DNA of 64,000 bases, taken from the NCBI GenBank assembly GCA_934099115.1, contig CAKOPK010000002.1, forward strand, positions 1 through 64,000. Direction: 5' to 3'. Position 1 is the stretch's first letter; each line of letters starts with the position of its first letter. Position numbers and translations under genes: made by a program. The DNA comes from an uncultured Bacilli bacterium (lineage in GTDB: Bacteria; Bacillota_I; Bacilli_A; RF39; UBA660). Under the pieces are notes generated by a model. It was not told the origin of the DNA. It searched no databases and saw only the letters and a program-made list of their open reading frames with translations. Shown piece by piece: positions 42,751 through 51,481 of the stretch.

Positions 42751-43374
42751 CAAAGTATTTATTTGCTCTTGATAATTGTTAGATTTACATATATAAGAAC
42801 CTACTACTGCGATATCTAAGCCTTCTAATTCTTTAATAACTGTATTATTAATACCACCATCCATAGATATTAGAAAATCTAAATTATTATTGTTACGAAT
42901 TTCTATTAATTCTTTTAATCTAGATATACTAGAATCTATAAACTTTTGGCCACCTTCACCTGGTTCTACACTCATAATTAATACTAAATCTATAAAAGAT
43001 AAATATGGCATCAATTCTAATAAAGAAGTATTTGGTTTAATAGCTAATCCTACTTTTATATTCTTTCTTTTAATCATTTCTATAGTTCTAATGATATCTT
43101 TGGTTGCTTCTACATGAAAAGTAATATTATGAGGTTTTAAGCTTGCTAAATCTTCTATATATAATATTGGGTCTAGAACCATTAAATGAATGTCTAGAGG
43201 TAATTCATGATTTTTAAATAGCCTTAAAATATCATTCATTAAGAAATTACGTTTAGGTACAAATCCTCCATCCATTAAATCAATATGAATAAAATCTGCA
43301 GTTGTAGATTCTATTTTATAAATCGTTTTGGCATCACTATAATAACTAGATAAATAAGAAACTGATATTTTCAT
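42742..43374 (-). CDS. rpe: Ribulose-phosphate 3-epimerase family protein
   Basis: A TIM-barrel epimerase of 210 residues that interconverts ribulose 5-phosphate and xylulose 5-phosphate. Motifs are FIHIDLMDGGFVPKRNF (metal His/Asp), LDIHLMVLDP, ITFHVEA, VLIMSVEPGEGGQKFI (mobile loop) and ISMDGGINNTVIKEL. It is slightly short and starts MKISVSYLSSYYSDAKTIYK, diverging from the usual IAPSILSADF opening, so its substrate might differ. It follows rsgA by about ten bases, as in the Bacillus order prpC-prkC-rsgA-rpe. Confidence 0.88.
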   Translation of the reverse strand: MKISVSYLSSYYSDAKTIYKIESTTADFIHIDLMDGGFVPKRNFLMNDILRLFKNHELPLDIHLMVLDPILYIEDLASLKPHNITFHVEATKDIIRTIEMIKRKNIKVGLAIKPNTSLLELMPYLSFIDLVLIMSVEPGEGGQKFIDSSISRLKELIEIRNNNNLDFLISMDGGINNTVIKELEGLDIAVVGSYICKSNNYQEQINTLKE

Positions 43375-43384
43375 TGTATTCCCC

Positions 43385-44209
43385 CTACTTTATAAATTCT
43401 TTGTAATTTTGATATCGCGAATTTAATATTTCTTTTCTTTCTACCATTCTTTTTACTTCACAATCACTTTCTTTGACATGCATACAATCTCTATATAAAC
43501 AATTTGCTCTCGCAAATTCTTTAAAAGAAGAACGGATTTCTTCTTTAGTGTATCCTGTTAAATCAAGACTAGAAAATCCAGGAGTATCTGCAAACCAAAT
43601 ATTTTTTATATTATGAAATTCTGTATGTCTAGTAGTATGTTTTCCTCTACCTAAGGCTTCACTTATTTCTCCTACTTTTAAATTCTTTTCTGGTTCTATT
43701 AGATTTAATAAACTGGATTTACCTGCCCCTGTTTGGCCAGTTAAAACAACCATTTTATTTTGTAAGAATTCTACTAATTTTGAAACATCTTGATTCGTAA
43801 ACGTAGGTATATCAATACTTTCATAATATTTTCTTAAATGATTTATTTCAACAAGTTCTTTTTCACTTGCTAAATCTAACTTTGTAAAACAAATAACTGG
43901 TCTTATATTTGCTAGAATTATACTAGATATTTCTTTATCTAATAAATAGCAGGATAAATCTGGTTTTTTAATACTAGTTACTATTAAAGCATAATCAACA
44001 TTACTAATTTTAGGCCGATTTAATTCATTTTTTCTTTTTAATATTTCCCAAATTATTTTATTTTCAGCATCTATTTTTACATAATCACCAACAAGAGGAG
44101 TAAATCCCATATTACGGAACTTACCCCTTGGTTTACAAGTATATTCTCCTTTACTTGTTAAAACTGTGTATAGATTACTTATATTTTTTATTATTTGTCC
44201 TTCTAACAT
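43385..44209 (-). CDS. rsgA: Ribosome small subunit GTPase RsgA
   Basis: RsgA is a circularly permuted GTPase that checks late maturation of the 30S subunit. The OB domain is at the N-terminus, followed by the GTPase with NRPKISNVDYALIV, TKLDLASE (G4), GQTGAGKSSLLNLI (G1) and ADTPGFSSLDL (G3). The zinc-binding tail has CLYRDCMHVKESDC. I place the start at the ATG at 44207-44209, which overlaps the prkC stop (ATGTTAG), because GGAAGG precedes it; a start five codons earlier is possible. The product is about 274 residues. Confidence 0.94.
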   Translation of the reverse strand: MLEGQIIKNISNLYTVLTSKGEYTCKPRGKFRNMGFTPLVGDYVKIDAENKIIWEILKRKNELNRPKISNVDYALIVTSIKKPDLSCYLLDKEISSIILANIRPVICFTKLDLASEKELVEINHLRKYYESIDIPTFTNQDVSKLVEFLQNKMVVLTGQTGAGKSSLLNLIEPEKNLKVGEISEALGRGKHTTRHTEFHNIKNIWFADTPGFSSLDLTGYTKEEIRSSFKEFARANCLYRDCMHVKESDCEVKRMVERKEILNSRYQNYKEFIK

Positions 44210-45957
44210 AGGCCTTCCACACAATCATCTCCATCAGCAGGTTCATTACTTGCAGCTTGTGCTACTTTTATTTTAAAGCTTTGGCCCGCTACTATTTGAT
44301 ATCCCTCTGGTTTTGATTGATAGAAAATAGTACCAGCTTCATATTGGTCTGTAGTAACATAAATTACTTCTACTGTTAAATCATGAGTATCAGCAAAATC
44401 TTCAACATCGCTTATGGAATAAGTTCCATCTGTAAAATTAGGATATTTACTAATTACATTTGGTATATATAAAGTAATTGTATCCCCTACAGATATTCTT
44501 TCTCCTGCAGCGATAGATTGGTCTATAATTTTGCCATCTTCATACTCACCTTGTTCATTTTCATCAACATTTTTCTTTTCAATCATGACATATAAGCCTA
44601 AAGCTTCTAATTTACCTTTAATTTCTAAATAACTTTTACCAGTATAATCTTCAACATTTATTTTTGTATCTCCTAAAGAAACATATAAAGTTATTTCCGT
44701 TCCATTCTTTCTTTTAGAACCAGTAGCAGGATTCGTTTTAACAACATCTCCTTCTGGTATTTCTGTAGATGCTATCTCTTCTTGATTATCACCTACAACA
44801 AATCCAGAATCTTGTAATTTCTTTATGGCTTCACTTACTGTTAAGCCTGTAACATCTGGTACTGTTGCTTGTTTTCCGTTTGTTATAATAGGCATTAAAA
44901 CTACAACTGAGGTAATACCTACCACTAATCCTGTAAATATAAAGGCTAATATAATTAATAATTTATTTTGCTTTTTCAAATCATCACCCGTAATCTTTTT
45001 TGCAAATACTTCTTCTTCATTCTTTTCTTCTTTTGCTGGTTCTTTCTTTTGTGTTTTTACCATTTTCATAATTTTGGCATCATCTGTATCATTTTCTGGA
45101 TACTTAAACTCTAGAATTGGTTCACTTGCCCTAGCATCACATAAACATGTTTTTAAGTCTTCATTCATTTCTCTAGCATCTTTATAACGATTTTTAGGAT
45201 TTTTTGCTGTACTTTTCTTAATAATATTTACAATACTATTTGGTACATTGGGTATTTTTTCTCTAATATCAGGGATAGGTTCTTTTAATTGTTTTAAAGC
45301 AATTTCTACTGCATTATCTCCTCTAAATGGAAGTTCTCCTGTGATTAATTCATACATAACTATACCCATAGAATAAATATCGCTTTGTAAAGTAGAACCT
45401 TGCCCACTTGCTTGTTCTGGAGGTAAATAATGGACACTACCCATTACAGAATTTGTCTGGGTTAACTGGGTAGCATTCATAGCCATTGCTATTCCAAAAT
45501 CAGTTATTTTTACTAAACCATTTTCTAAAATCATAATATTTTGAGGTTTAATATCTCTATGAATAATATAAGAATCATGGGCAACACTCATACCATCTGT
45601 TATTTGAAGCATAATATCTACTGCTTCACTTAAAGTTAATTTTCCTCTTTTTTTAAGTAACTCCTTTAAGTGTTTTCCTTCAATATACTCCATTACAATA
45701 TAATATTCCCCATTATCTTCTCCAACATCATATACTTCTACAATATTGGGATGACTAAGACTACTAGCTGATAATGCTTCTCTTTGGAATCTTCTAACAA
45801 ATTTCTCATCGTTAGATAAGTCTCCTCTTAAAATTTTAACCGCAACATTTCGGTCCAATATCGTATCATAGGCAAGATAAACATTTGCCATCCCACCTTC
45901 ACCAATTGATTTTATAATTTGATAGCGATCACTAATCTTTTGCCCTTTCATTATCAT
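44203..45957 (-). CDS. prkC: PASTA-domain Ser/Thr protein kinase PrkC
   Basis: A 584-residue membrane kinase. The kinase domain has the Gly loop GEGGMANVYLA, the ATP Lys in VAVKIL, the catalytic IIHRDIKPQNIMI and KITDFGIAMAM, with the activation segment TNSVMGSVHYLPPEQ. One membrane helix lies at about 335-355. Three external PASTA domains follow (VPDVTGLTVSEAIKKLQDSG and two more divergent ones), expected to sense muropeptides. The end is Cys-containing (DDCVEGLC). prpC, the opposing phosphatase, overlaps its start by four bases. The pair controls cell-wall and dormancy signalling in relatives. Confidence 0.95.
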   Translation of the reverse strand: MIMKGQKISDRYQIIKSIGEGGMANVYLAYDTILDRNVAVKILRGDLSNDEKFVRRFQREALSASSLSHPNIVEVYDVGEDNGEYYIVMEYIEGKHLKELLKKRGKLTLSEAVDIMLQITDGMSVAHDSYIIHRDIKPQNIMILENGLVKITDFGIAMAMNATQLTQTNSVMGSVHYLPPEQASGQGSTLQSDIYSMGIVMYELITGELPFRGDNAVEIALKQLKEPIPDIREKIPNVPNSIVNIIKKSTAKNPKNRYKDAREMNEDLKTCLCDARASEPILEFKYPENDTDDAKIMKMVKTQKKEPAKEEKNEEEVFAKKITGDDLKKQNKLLIILAFIFTGLVVGITSVVVLMPIITNGKQATVPDVTGLTVSEAIKKLQDSGFVVGDNQEEIASTEIPEGDVVKTNPATGSKRKNGTEITLYVSLGDTKINVEDYTGKSYLEIKGKLEALGLYVMIEKKNVDENEQGEYEDGKIIDQSIAAGERISVGDTITLYIPNVISKYPNFTDGTYSISDVEDFADTHDLTVEVIYVTTDQYEAGTIFYQSKPEGYQIVAGQSFKIKVAQAASNEPADGDDCVEGLC

Positions 45958-46706
45958 TGTATTGGACTCCTCTCTTTCATCATTAAATATGCTACCGATA
46001 TATTATCTGTACCCCCTCTTGCATTACATTTACGTATTAATTTACTTACTTTTTCTTCTATCGATAATTCATGGTCATTAATAACTTTTTCTATTTGTTC
46101 ATTAGATAGCATATTTGTAAGTCCATCACTACATAATAATATACCATCTATATTAGGGTCTACTACTTCAAAAATGTCTAATTCACATTTTTCAGCAGCT
46201 CCTAAAGCTTTCATTAAAACATTCTTTTTAGGATGAAATTTAGCTTCTTCTTCTGTTAAGTTTCCAGCCTGTACTAGTAAGTTTACTAGAGTATGATCTT
46301 TAGTTACTTTATGCATTGCTCCTTTTTTAATAACAAATCCTGATGAATCTCCTATATTACCAAAAATTAAGTAATCATGGGTTAAAAGTGCTACTACAAT
46401 GGTAGTACCCATTCCTGTAGAATCAGGATTATTATTTGCATATTCTAAAATACTTTTATTAATCTCACTAATACTATCATTTAACCAATTTACAGCATCT
46501 AGTTCTGAACCAATACTGGATATTTTATTAAATCTAGTTCCTAAAAGAGCAATTGCCATAGAACTTGCAACTTCTCCTTTACGATGTCCTCCCATTCCGT
46601 CACAAACAACCATTAAATACTCTCCACTGGCGTTTTTAAGAATAGTAACAGAATCTTCATTATGGGTTCGAACTCTTCCTGTATCTGTTAAATAAAATGC
46701 TTTCAC
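45954..46706 (-). CDS. prpC: PP2C-type protein phosphatase PrpC/Stp
   Basis: A metal-dependent Ser/Thr phosphatase of 250 residues that reverses PrkC phosphorylation. All PP2C motifs are present: TDTGRVRTHNEDSV, MVVCDGMGGHRKGEVAS, FGNIGDSSGFVI, LLCSDGLTNML and ARGGTDNISVAYL. It overlaps prkC by four bases and rlmN ends one base before it, so the group is tightly coupled. Confidence 0.95.
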   Translation of the reverse strand: MKAFYLTDTGRVRTHNEDSVTILKNASGEYLMVVCDGMGGHRKGEVASSMAIALLGTRFNKISSIGSELDAVNWLNDSISEINKSILEYANNNPDSTGMGTTIVVALLTHDYLIFGNIGDSSGFVIKKGAMHKVTKDHTLVNLLVQAGNLTEEEAKFHPKKNVLMKALGAAEKCELDIFEVVDPNIDGILLCSDGLTNMLSNEQIEKVINDHELSIEEKVSKLIRKCNARGGTDNISVAYLMMKERSPIQ

Positions 46707-47723
46707 TTAATTCACTTTTCCTCTCAATTGCCCACAAGCAGCATCTATCTTAGAACCGAATTCTTTTCGTATTGTACACTTTATTCCACCTTTTTTTAAA
46801 GTATCATAAAAGTTCATAATTCGATTTCTACTGCTTCTTTTAAATAAAATAGTATTGGTTTCATTATAAGGAATTAAATTAATATATACATTCATTCCCT
46901 TAAAAATATCTATGAGCTCTAAAGCACATTCCCTACTATCATTTACATTACTAAGCATAACATATTCAATAGTAACTCGTCTACCTGTAACACATAAATA
47001 ATCTTTAATTGCCTGTATTAACTGGCTGATATTATACACTTTATTTACAGGCATTAACTCATTTCTAAGTTTATCATTAGGAGCATGTAATGAGATTGCT
47101 AAATTAATTTGGATTGGTAATTTAGATAGTTCATAAATCTTGGGTACTAAGCCACAAGTAGATAAAGTAATATGTCTAGCTCCTATTGCTATTCCTTTTG
47201 CATCATTAATAATTGTTATAAATCTAATAATATTATCATAGTTATCTAAGGGTTCACCAATACCCATTATAACTACACTCGATAAACGAATATGAAGGTC
47301 TTCTTCTATTACAAGAATTTGTTCTACAATCTCATAAGAGGCTAAATTGCGAACTTTTTTTTGTCTTCCACTCTCACAGAAACGACAAGCCATATTACAT
47401 CCTACTTCACTAGATACACAAACACTATAACCATAATCATGATGCATTACTACTGCTTCTATATATTGGTTATCATTTAATAAAAATAAATATTTATAAG
47501 TTAAATCATCGACTTGTTTTTTAACAATTTTTATAAAATCAAAACTAAAATCATTCTTTATCTTATCTCTTATTTCTTTTTTAATATTACTCCAATTATC
47601 TACATTATATTCTCTTTTTTGATATAGCCATTCATAAACTTGCAAAGCTTTAAATTTCTTTTCTCCTATACTTAAAAAATATTCTTCTAACTCTTCTCTT
47701 GTATAATCAATTATATTTCGCAT
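46707..47723 (-). CDS. rlmN: 23S rRNA/tRNA (adenine-C2) methyltransferase RlmN
   Basis: A radical SAM methyltransferase of 338 residues that methylates C2 of A2503 in 23S rRNA and A37 in tRNAs. The cluster-binding motif is GCNMACRFCESG (CxxxCxxC) at about 105. Further motifs are VVIMGIGEPLDNYDN, ITLSTCGLVPKI and NLAISLHAPND. The C-terminal methyl-carrying Cys is in DAACGQLRG. In Bacillus rsmB lies between fmt and rlmN; it is missing here. Confidence 0.95.
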   Translation of the reverse strand: MRNIIDYTREELEEYFLSIGEKKFKALQVYEWLYQKREYNVDNWSNIKKEIRDKIKNDFSFDFIKIVKKQVDDLTYKYLFLLNDNQYIEAVVMHHDYGYSVCVSSEVGCNMACRFCESGRQKKVRNLASYEIVEQILVIEEDLHIRLSSVVIMGIGEPLDNYDNIIRFITIINDAKGIAIGARHITLSTCGLVPKIYELSKLPIQINLAISLHAPNDKLRNELMPVNKVYNISQLIQAIKDYLCVTGRRVTIEYVMLSNVNDSRECALELIDIFKGMNVYINLIPYNETNTILFKRSSRNRIMNFYDTLKKGGIKCTIRKEFGSKIDAACGQLRGKVN

Positions 47724-47747
47724 ACTTATCCTCTTTTCTTAAAACGC

Positions 47748-47770
47748 AAAAAAGAAACAAGAAGTTTCTA
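47748..47770 (-). terminator. Possible terminator between fmt and rlmN
   Basis: AGAAAC-TTCTT-GTTTCT followed by TTTTTG on the minus strand. It would split the fmt-rlmN order into two transcripts or weaken read-through. Confidence 0.5.
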
Positions 47771-48697
47771 GTTTACTCTCTTATTTATTAAATTTTCTTT
47801 CTTTACTCCATTTAAATAATCTTTTACACTCATGGCTTTTTTACCAGCTGGTTTTAATCTTGTTATATAATAAATCTTATCTTTTGTAGATATACCAATC
47901 GCATCTTTTAAAACATCTACTATCATACCAGTTTCTTCTTTGGTATTACCACCAATATAGCCTTCTAAGACTTTTATTTCTTCGTTATCTAATAAAAAGT
48001 TAGCTAGAGGCCAAGAATATAAACCACGTACTTTATTAAATACTTCTTCGGCACTTGTATTAAAATCTATTCTTTCATCTTCTCTTTTTATAGTTTTAGC
48101 AATAGAGTGTTCTAAATCATTTTGTTTTATTCTCTTTACAGTACTATTTTGAATGGTAGGTAATACTTCTTGTAATAAATTTGCTCCTAAAATGCTTAAT
48201 TTTTCATGCATACTCTCTGTAGTATCACTATCCATGATAGGAATACTCTTTTTTAAAATCATATCTCCTGTGTCCATGCCTTCATCCATATACATGATTG
48301 TAACTCCAGTTTCTGAATCACCATTCATTATTGCATGATGAATTGGGGCTCCTCCCCTATATTTAGGTAATAAAGAAGCATGAACATTGATACAACCTAA
48401 TTTTGGTATTTCTAATACTCCACGAGGTATAATTTGGCCATAAGCACAGGTTACAATTAAATCAGCATCATAACTTTTTAATATTTCATAATCATTTCTA
48501 ATTTTTTCTGGTTGAAAAACAGGTATATTGTTTTTTAAGGCTACTTCTTTAATTGGAGATGGTGTAAGTACTTGTTTTCTGCCTACTTTTCTATCTGGTT
48601 GTGTTACTACTAATAAAACTTCTGTTTCTTCTATTAATGTATTTAAAATTGGAACAGCAAAGTCAGGTGTTCCCATAAATATTGTTTTTAATTTCAT
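47768..48697 (-). CDS. fmt: Methionyl-tRNA formyltransferase
   Basis: Fmt formylates initiator Met-tRNA. Length 309 residues is standard. The N-terminal formyltransferase domain has FMGTPDFAVPILNTLI, CAYGQIIPRGVLEIPK, NVHASLLPKYRGGAPIHHAI (the SLLPxxRG loop) and MYMDEGMDTGDMI with the catalytic Asp. The C-terminal OB-like domain follows (VRGLYSWPLANF). def and priA, usual upstream neighbours, are absent; an accessory fic gene lies upstream instead. Confidence 0.95.
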   Translation of the reverse strand: MKLKTIFMGTPDFAVPILNTLIEETEVLLVVTQPDRKVGRKQVLTPSPIKEVALKNNIPVFQPEKIRNDYEILKSYDADLIVTCAYGQIIPRGVLEIPKLGCINVHASLLPKYRGGAPIHHAIMNGDSETGVTIMYMDEGMDTGDMILKKSIPIMDSDTTESMHEKLSILGANLLQEVLPTIQNSTVKRIKQNDLEHSIAKTIKREDERIDFNTSAEEVFNKVRGLYSWPLANFLLDNEEIKVLEGYIGGNTKEETGMIVDVLKDAIGISTKDKIYYITRLKPAGKKAMSVKDYLNGVKKENLINKRVN

Positions 48698-48760
48698 TTT
48701 TTCTTCACCACTTTAATTTTATCAAAATTAAAGCATTTCGTCTACTAATAAGACGTCATT

Positions 48761-49900
48761 TTATTCAGATAAAAATATTTTTATGTACTCTGAAAAAACA
48801 AATATTTGATTTCTTGTATAACCTGTTGTTTCAGTTATTATTTTATTTTCTTTTAATTCTTTTATTACGCCATTAACTGTAGATTCTGGCATTTCTAATG
48901 CATCTGCTATTTTTTTACGAGTTGAAGAAGGCTCATTATAAAAATAATCTATTATTTTCTTTACATTATCATATTTAACATTTAAATTTGCTATTTGACT
49001 ATCTATTTTTTTAGTAAGTTCTACTACTTTTTTAAACTTTTCTTTAGCAATTTTAGCTGTCTCTATTATTCCTTCTAAGAAAAATTTTATCCATCCAATT
49101 ATATCATTTCTAGTTCTAGCATCATTTAATTTTTGATAATATAGGTCTCTATTTTTTTCAAAGAAAAATGATATATATAAGCAAGGATTATCTAAATATT
49201 TTTTACTTAGTAAATATAAGGGAATTAAAAGTCTACCTATTCTTCCATTTCCGTCTAAAAAAGGATGAATACTTTCAAATTGATAATGAATTATGGCAAT
49301 CTTTATTAAGTCAGGTGTATCAATTTCCTCATTATTAATAAACATTTCCAAATCAGTTAGGCAATCTGCAAGATCGCTTACTAAAGGAGGTACATAAGCT
49401 GCTGTTGAAGGCATTGTTCCTCCAATCCAGTTTTGAGATTTTCTAAATTCTCCTGGTGTTTTTTTCTCTCCTCTAACGCCATCTAATAATACTCTATGAA
49501 TGTCTCTAAACAGTCTTGTACATACTGGAAAGCCATTATTAATTCTTTCAATACCATAGTTGGTAGCTTTTATATAGTTTTGTACTTCTTTCCAGTCATC
49601 TCTTTTTTCAGGGTCAACATCTTGTAATTCCGATAAATCTTCTTCAATTGTTGTCCTAGTTCCTTCAATTCTACTAGACTTATTAGCTTCAATTTTTACA
49701 TGCATTTTAATATATAAATCAACGTTTGGTAGTAGAAGTGAATATGCATTCAATTCACCTATTTGTCTATTTGCTTCTGCCAGTAAAGAATCTAATTTTG
49801 TGTCATTCCAACCCCAATTATAATTTATATGACTAGGTAAAAATGCTTTATATCCGTTTCCTTGTTTGTATTCTCCTGATTTATATTCCTCTAAATTCAT
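48761..49900 (-). CDS. Fic family protein with self-inhibitory motif and C-terminal winged helix
   Basis: A 379-residue Fic protein. The N-terminal part carries SSRIEGT (about 77), fitting the [S/T]xxxE[G/N] inhibitory helix of self-regulated Fic enzymes. The catalytic Fic loop HPFLDGNGRIGR at about 215 is intact, with His as base. The last 80 residues look like a winged helix (TRKKIADALEMPESTVNGVI). Most such proteins AMPylate Tyr, Ser or Thr on target proteins. The target is unknown; the DNA-binding tail suggests autoregulation or a nucleic-acid partner. No separate antitoxin gene is visible. It sits between conserved fmt and a repeat array, so it looks like an insertion. Confidence 0.88.
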   Translation of the reverse strand: MNLEEYKSGEYKQGNGYKAFLPSHINYNWGWNDTKLDSLLAEANRQIGELNAYSLLLPNVDLYIKMHVKIEANKSSRIEGTRTTIEEDLSELQDVDPEKRDDWKEVQNYIKATNYGIERINNGFPVCTRLFRDIHRVLLDGVRGEKKTPGEFRKSQNWIGGTMPSTAAYVPPLVSDLADCLTDLEMFINNEEIDTPDLIKIAIIHYQFESIHPFLDGNGRIGRLLIPLYLLSKKYLDNPCLYISFFFEKNRDLYYQKLNDARTRNDIIGWIKFFLEGIIETAKIAKEKFKKVVELTKKIDSQIANLNVKYDNVKKIIDYFYNEPSSTRKKIADALEMPESTVNGVIKELKENKIITETTGYTRNQIFVFSEYIKIFLSE

Positions 49901-50020
49901 AAATATCTCCTTTCATTTTTTTCTCTTATTAATTTTAATAACTCAATTTTACCATATTTTTCTATAATTTCCTAGTTTTTTTAAAACTAAAAAGAGTGTT
50001 AAAATACACCCTTATAAAGC

Positions 50021-50300
50021 AATTTTATAGAACGAATTTTTACGTTTTTTCGTTCCATGGATTTTTATAGAACGAATTTTTGTGTTTTTTCGTTCTATGG
50101 ATTTTTATAGAACGAATTTTTACGTTTTTTCGTTCCATGGATTTTTATAGAACGAATTTTTGTGTTTTTTCGTTCTATGGATTTTTATAGAACGAATTTT
50201 TGCGTTTTTTCGTTCTATAGATTTTTATAGAACGAATTTTTGCGTTTTTTCGTTCTATAGATTTTTATAGAACGAATTTTTGCGTTTTTTCGTTCTATAA
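50021..50300. repeat. Seven tandem 40-bp palindromic repeats
   Basis: Seven consecutive 40-bp units fill the gap between the fic gene and the YetF-like gene. Each has 9-11 bp inverted arms (TATAGAACGAA ... TTCGTTCTATA) around a T-rich centre. Units 1 and 3 match (tacg/ccatgg), units 2 and 4 match (tgtg/ctatgg), and units 5 to 7 are nearly the same (tgcg), so the array probably grew by duplicating 80-bp and 40-bp blocks. 40 is not a multiple of three, so this is not coding. The remaining 120 bases on the fic side show nothing else. Confidence 0.95.
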
Positions 50301-50304
50301 ATTA

Positions 50305-50967
50305 TTAATGTAAAGTTTCACTCTTTTTTACTAAATATATTTTATCTTGTTTATAAAAAGCATAAAATACATCTTTTAAATCTAATTTCTTTTTGGCAAG
50401 TTCTCTTTCTAACCATGGTTTGGTCTTATGAATATATTTTAAAGCTTTATCTTGAATACTGCCATCGACAATTAGAGGCATGGGATATGCACTCTTAAAT
50501 TTAAAGAAATTATATTTAAAAATAGATAATTTACCATTAGGTTCTAGAAAAGCATATTCTACTTCTTCTATATTGCGAATTTCTTTTTGTCTTAAACTGA
50601 AAAGAAGATCGTCTAAGCTATATCTTTGTTTTACCATTTCATGATAATTAATCTTACCATGAATAATAATTAAAGAAGGTTTTCCGCCAAAAAGAGTACG
50701 GAATGTTCTAGACTTAATAGAAATAAATGCTAGTAGTAATTCTAAAACAACCAATAAACTAATTGGTAGTATAGTTAGAATTATACTATCATTTATGTTT
50801 TCAATACTAATTGCAACCATTTCAGCGATTAGTATTGAAACTATTAAGTCTATAATACCTAACTGTCCTACTTCTCTTTTACCCATGATACGGTATGCTA
50901 AAGTAATAAAGAAATAAAAGAATAATGTACGAAACATAACAGTAAATAACTGCATAATATCACCCAT
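50305..50967 (-). CDS. DUF421 / YetF-like membrane protein
   Basis: 220 residues. Three N-terminal membrane helices (about 5-25, 40-58, 62-80) enclose RIMGKREVGQLGIIDLIVSI, the DUF421 hallmark. A cytoplasmic alpha/beta domain follows with GGKPSLIIIHGKINYHEMVK, LDDLLFSLRQKEIRNIEEVE and ILEPNG-like YAFLEPNGKLSIFK. The family is widespread in spore formers (YetF, YcaP) and has no firm enzymatic role. The gene ends five bases from the palindromic array, which may terminate its transcript. A membrane protein gene is divergent. Confidence 0.9.
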   Translation of the reverse strand: MGDIMQLFTVMFRTLFFYFFITLAYRIMGKREVGQLGIIDLIVSILIAEMVAISIENINDSIILTILPISLLVVLELLLAFISIKSRTFRTLFGGKPSLIIIHGKINYHEMVKQRYSLDDLLFSLRQKEIRNIEEVEYAFLEPNGKLSIFKYNFFKFKSAYPMPLIVDGSIQDKALKYIHKTKPWLERELAKKKLDLKDVFYAFYKQDKIYLVKKSETLH

Positions 50968-51027
50968 TTTTATTATGTAATAAAGAATATTTTTTTAATC
51001 ATGAAATATAATTTAACAGGTGATATT

Positions 51028-51393
51028 ATGAAAAATATATTCTATTATTTAAAATATATAGGCTTATTTTTACTTATTATGATTGGTTTATTAGTTATTA
51101 TATCTTTATTAAATTTAACTTCTATAAATACCTCTGTAACTACTAAATTAACTATTATAGCAACTTCTATAGCTTTCTTTATTACTTCTTTTATAGCAGC
51201 ACATAATATTAAAGAAAAAGGCTATATAATTGGATTAAAGCTAAGTATTTTATTAATATTAGTATTTATATTAATAAATTTAATATTCTTTAAAACTAAG
51301 TTTTCTATTGATAGATTTATCTATTATATTATTTTAATTGCTAGTTCTACTTTAGGTGGGTCTTTTGGTAAAAATTTAAAACAAAAAAAATAG
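51028..51393 (+). CDS. TIGR04086-type membrane protein
   Basis: About 121 residues with four membrane helices and almost no soluble part. The profile and the closing ASSTLGGSFGKNLKQ fit the TIGR04086 (YrzE-like) family. The ATG at 51028 is used because AACAGGTGAT precedes it; an earlier in-frame ATG at 51001 lacks a ribosome-binding site. It is one of few plus-strand genes and diverges from the YetF-like gene. Function unknown. Confidence 0.75.
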   Translation: MKNIFYYLKYIGLFLLIMIGLLVIISLLNLTSINTSVTTKLTIIATSIAFFITSFIAAHNIKEKGYIIGLKLSILLILVFILINLIFFKTKFSIDRFIYYIILIASSTLGGSFGKNLKQKK

Positions 51394-51481
51394 GGAAAAC
51401 CCTATTACTGCCTATATATAATATAAAGAATAAATAGAAAAATATATGATATTAATAACATAGCAATATAGGCAGTTATAT

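Noticed and set aside
50021..50300. Possible CRISPR array
   Set aside because: The units abut with no unique spacers between them, and each unit is itself a palindrome of constant sequence. No cas gene is present.
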